The notes beneath the pieces are model-generated. The model was not told where the DNA came from. It made no database searches and saw only the letters and a list, made by a program, of their open reading frames with translations. Source: Clostridiales bacterium (lineage in GTDB: Bacteria; Bacillota; Clostridia; Oscillospirales; Butyricicoccaceae). Taken from it: 33,805 nucleotides of DNA. Location: contig JALFIV010000036.1 in assembly GCA_022775385.1 (NCBI GenBank), positions 1 to 33,805 of the forward strand, given 5' to 3'. A program made the position numbers and the translations under genes. Shown here in pieces: positions 33,643 to 33,805 of this stretch (position 1 is the stretch's first letter; every line of letters starts with the position of its first letter).

Positions 33643-33805
33643 ATGGCTGAAAGAAATATGGTAAATCTTACGATTACAATGACAAGAGAAGAACGTAAGG
33701 CTTTAAAGCAGATTGCGCTCGATAAAGATATTACTGTTTCTGCTTTAATCCGCTTATGGTTGCAGGAACATCGGGAAGATGAGGTGGAAAATAATGGCCA
33801 GAAAT
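33643..33805 (+). CDS. Ribbon-helix-helix DNA-binding protein, cut by the window end
   Basis: The frame is open from ATG 33643 to the end of the window, giving 54 residues. The start MAERNMVNLTITMTREERK is a beta-strand followed by helices (KALKQIALDKDITVSALIR), the Arc/MetJ/CopG ribbon-helix-helix pattern. GAGGT lies 9 nt upstream. Such small proteins are frequent in integrative conjugative elements and plasmids as relaxosome helpers or regulators. The AT-rich codon use differs sharply from every gene to its left, indicating acquired DNA. It is either near its end or continues past the window. Confidence 0.75.
   Translation, partial: MAERNMVNLTITMTREERKALKQIALDKDITVSALIRLWLQEHREDEVENNGQK
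33794..33805 (+). CDS. Possible start of a further gene
   Basis: ATGGCCAGAAAT begins in a different frame from the RHH gene, with GAGGTGG 6 nt upstream. Only four codons are visible, so neither its identity nor its reality can be judged; an overlap with the RHH gene end is typical of mobile-element operons. Confidence 0.35.

Noticed and set aside
1-33805. CRISPR array, rRNA or tRNA genes
   Set aside because: I saw no regularly spaced direct repeats and no tRNA- or rRNA-like sequence by eye; a tRNA scan would be needed to exclude a tRNA at the right-hand junction fully.

Overview
The window is a GC-rich bacterial chromosomal segment, tightly packed with biosynthetic genes in short-spaced operons with strong AGGAGG-type ribosome binding sites. 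FabK as the only enoyl reductase, the acc/fab supercluster, a tryptophan T-box leader, sigma-A promoters, a biotin-dependent decarboxylase sodium pump and a probable CcpA cre site together suggest a strictly fermentative Clostridia member, perhaps Oscillospirales (Butyricicoccus- or Agathobaculum-like). The taxonomic placement is inference, not something read directly.

Layout. 1-1.4 kb: a NagD-like HAD phosphatase and an alkyltransferase-fold (MGMT/ATL-like) protein, closed by a bidirectional terminator. 1.4-10.6 kb: the type II fatty acid synthesis locus. fabD points left; fabH-fabK-fabG-fabF-accB-fabZ-accC-accD-accA-acpP points right from one near-consensus promoter that carries an inverted operator-like repeat. 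10.8-14 kb: polyphosphate kinase, then a second-type RsmH methyltransferase with an N-terminal extension. 14-17.3 kb (minus strand): a marR - iron alcohol dehydrogenase - aldehyde dehydrogenase operon. 17.3-17.9 kb: ThrH-like phosphatase. 18-21.5 kb (minus): a four-gene oxaloacetate decarboxylase-type sodium pump, oadA-oadG-biotin carrier-oadB. 21.6-29.4 kb (minus): trpE-G-D-C-F-B-A behind a T-box with a UGG specifier, followed by a metallo-beta-lactamase-fold gene. 29.4-32.2 kb: glycogen phosphorylase with a long leader and an upstream cre-like site. 32.3-33.4 kb: a membrane acyltransferase. 33.4-33.8 kb: an abrupt change to AT-rich sequence with stacked inverted repeats and the start of a ribbon-helix-helix gene, probably the edge of a mobile or conjugative element.

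How the genes work together. The acc genes make malonyl-CoA, FabD loads it on AcpP, and FabH/FabF/FabG/FabZ/FabK elongate it. The decarboxylase pump would couple oxaloacetate decarboxylation to sodium export. The alcohol and aldehyde dehydrogenases would interconvert alcohols, aldehydes and acids under MarR control. The trp operon makes tryptophan from chorismate and is read through only when tRNA-Trp is uncharged.

I found no clear unprecedented multi-gene system. The most unusual items are the rearranged fab locus with displaced fabD and acpP and an unclear fabH start, the extended RsmH paralog, the MGMT-fold protein without the PCHR motif, the paired palindromes around marR/thrH, and the mobile-element junction at the right end.
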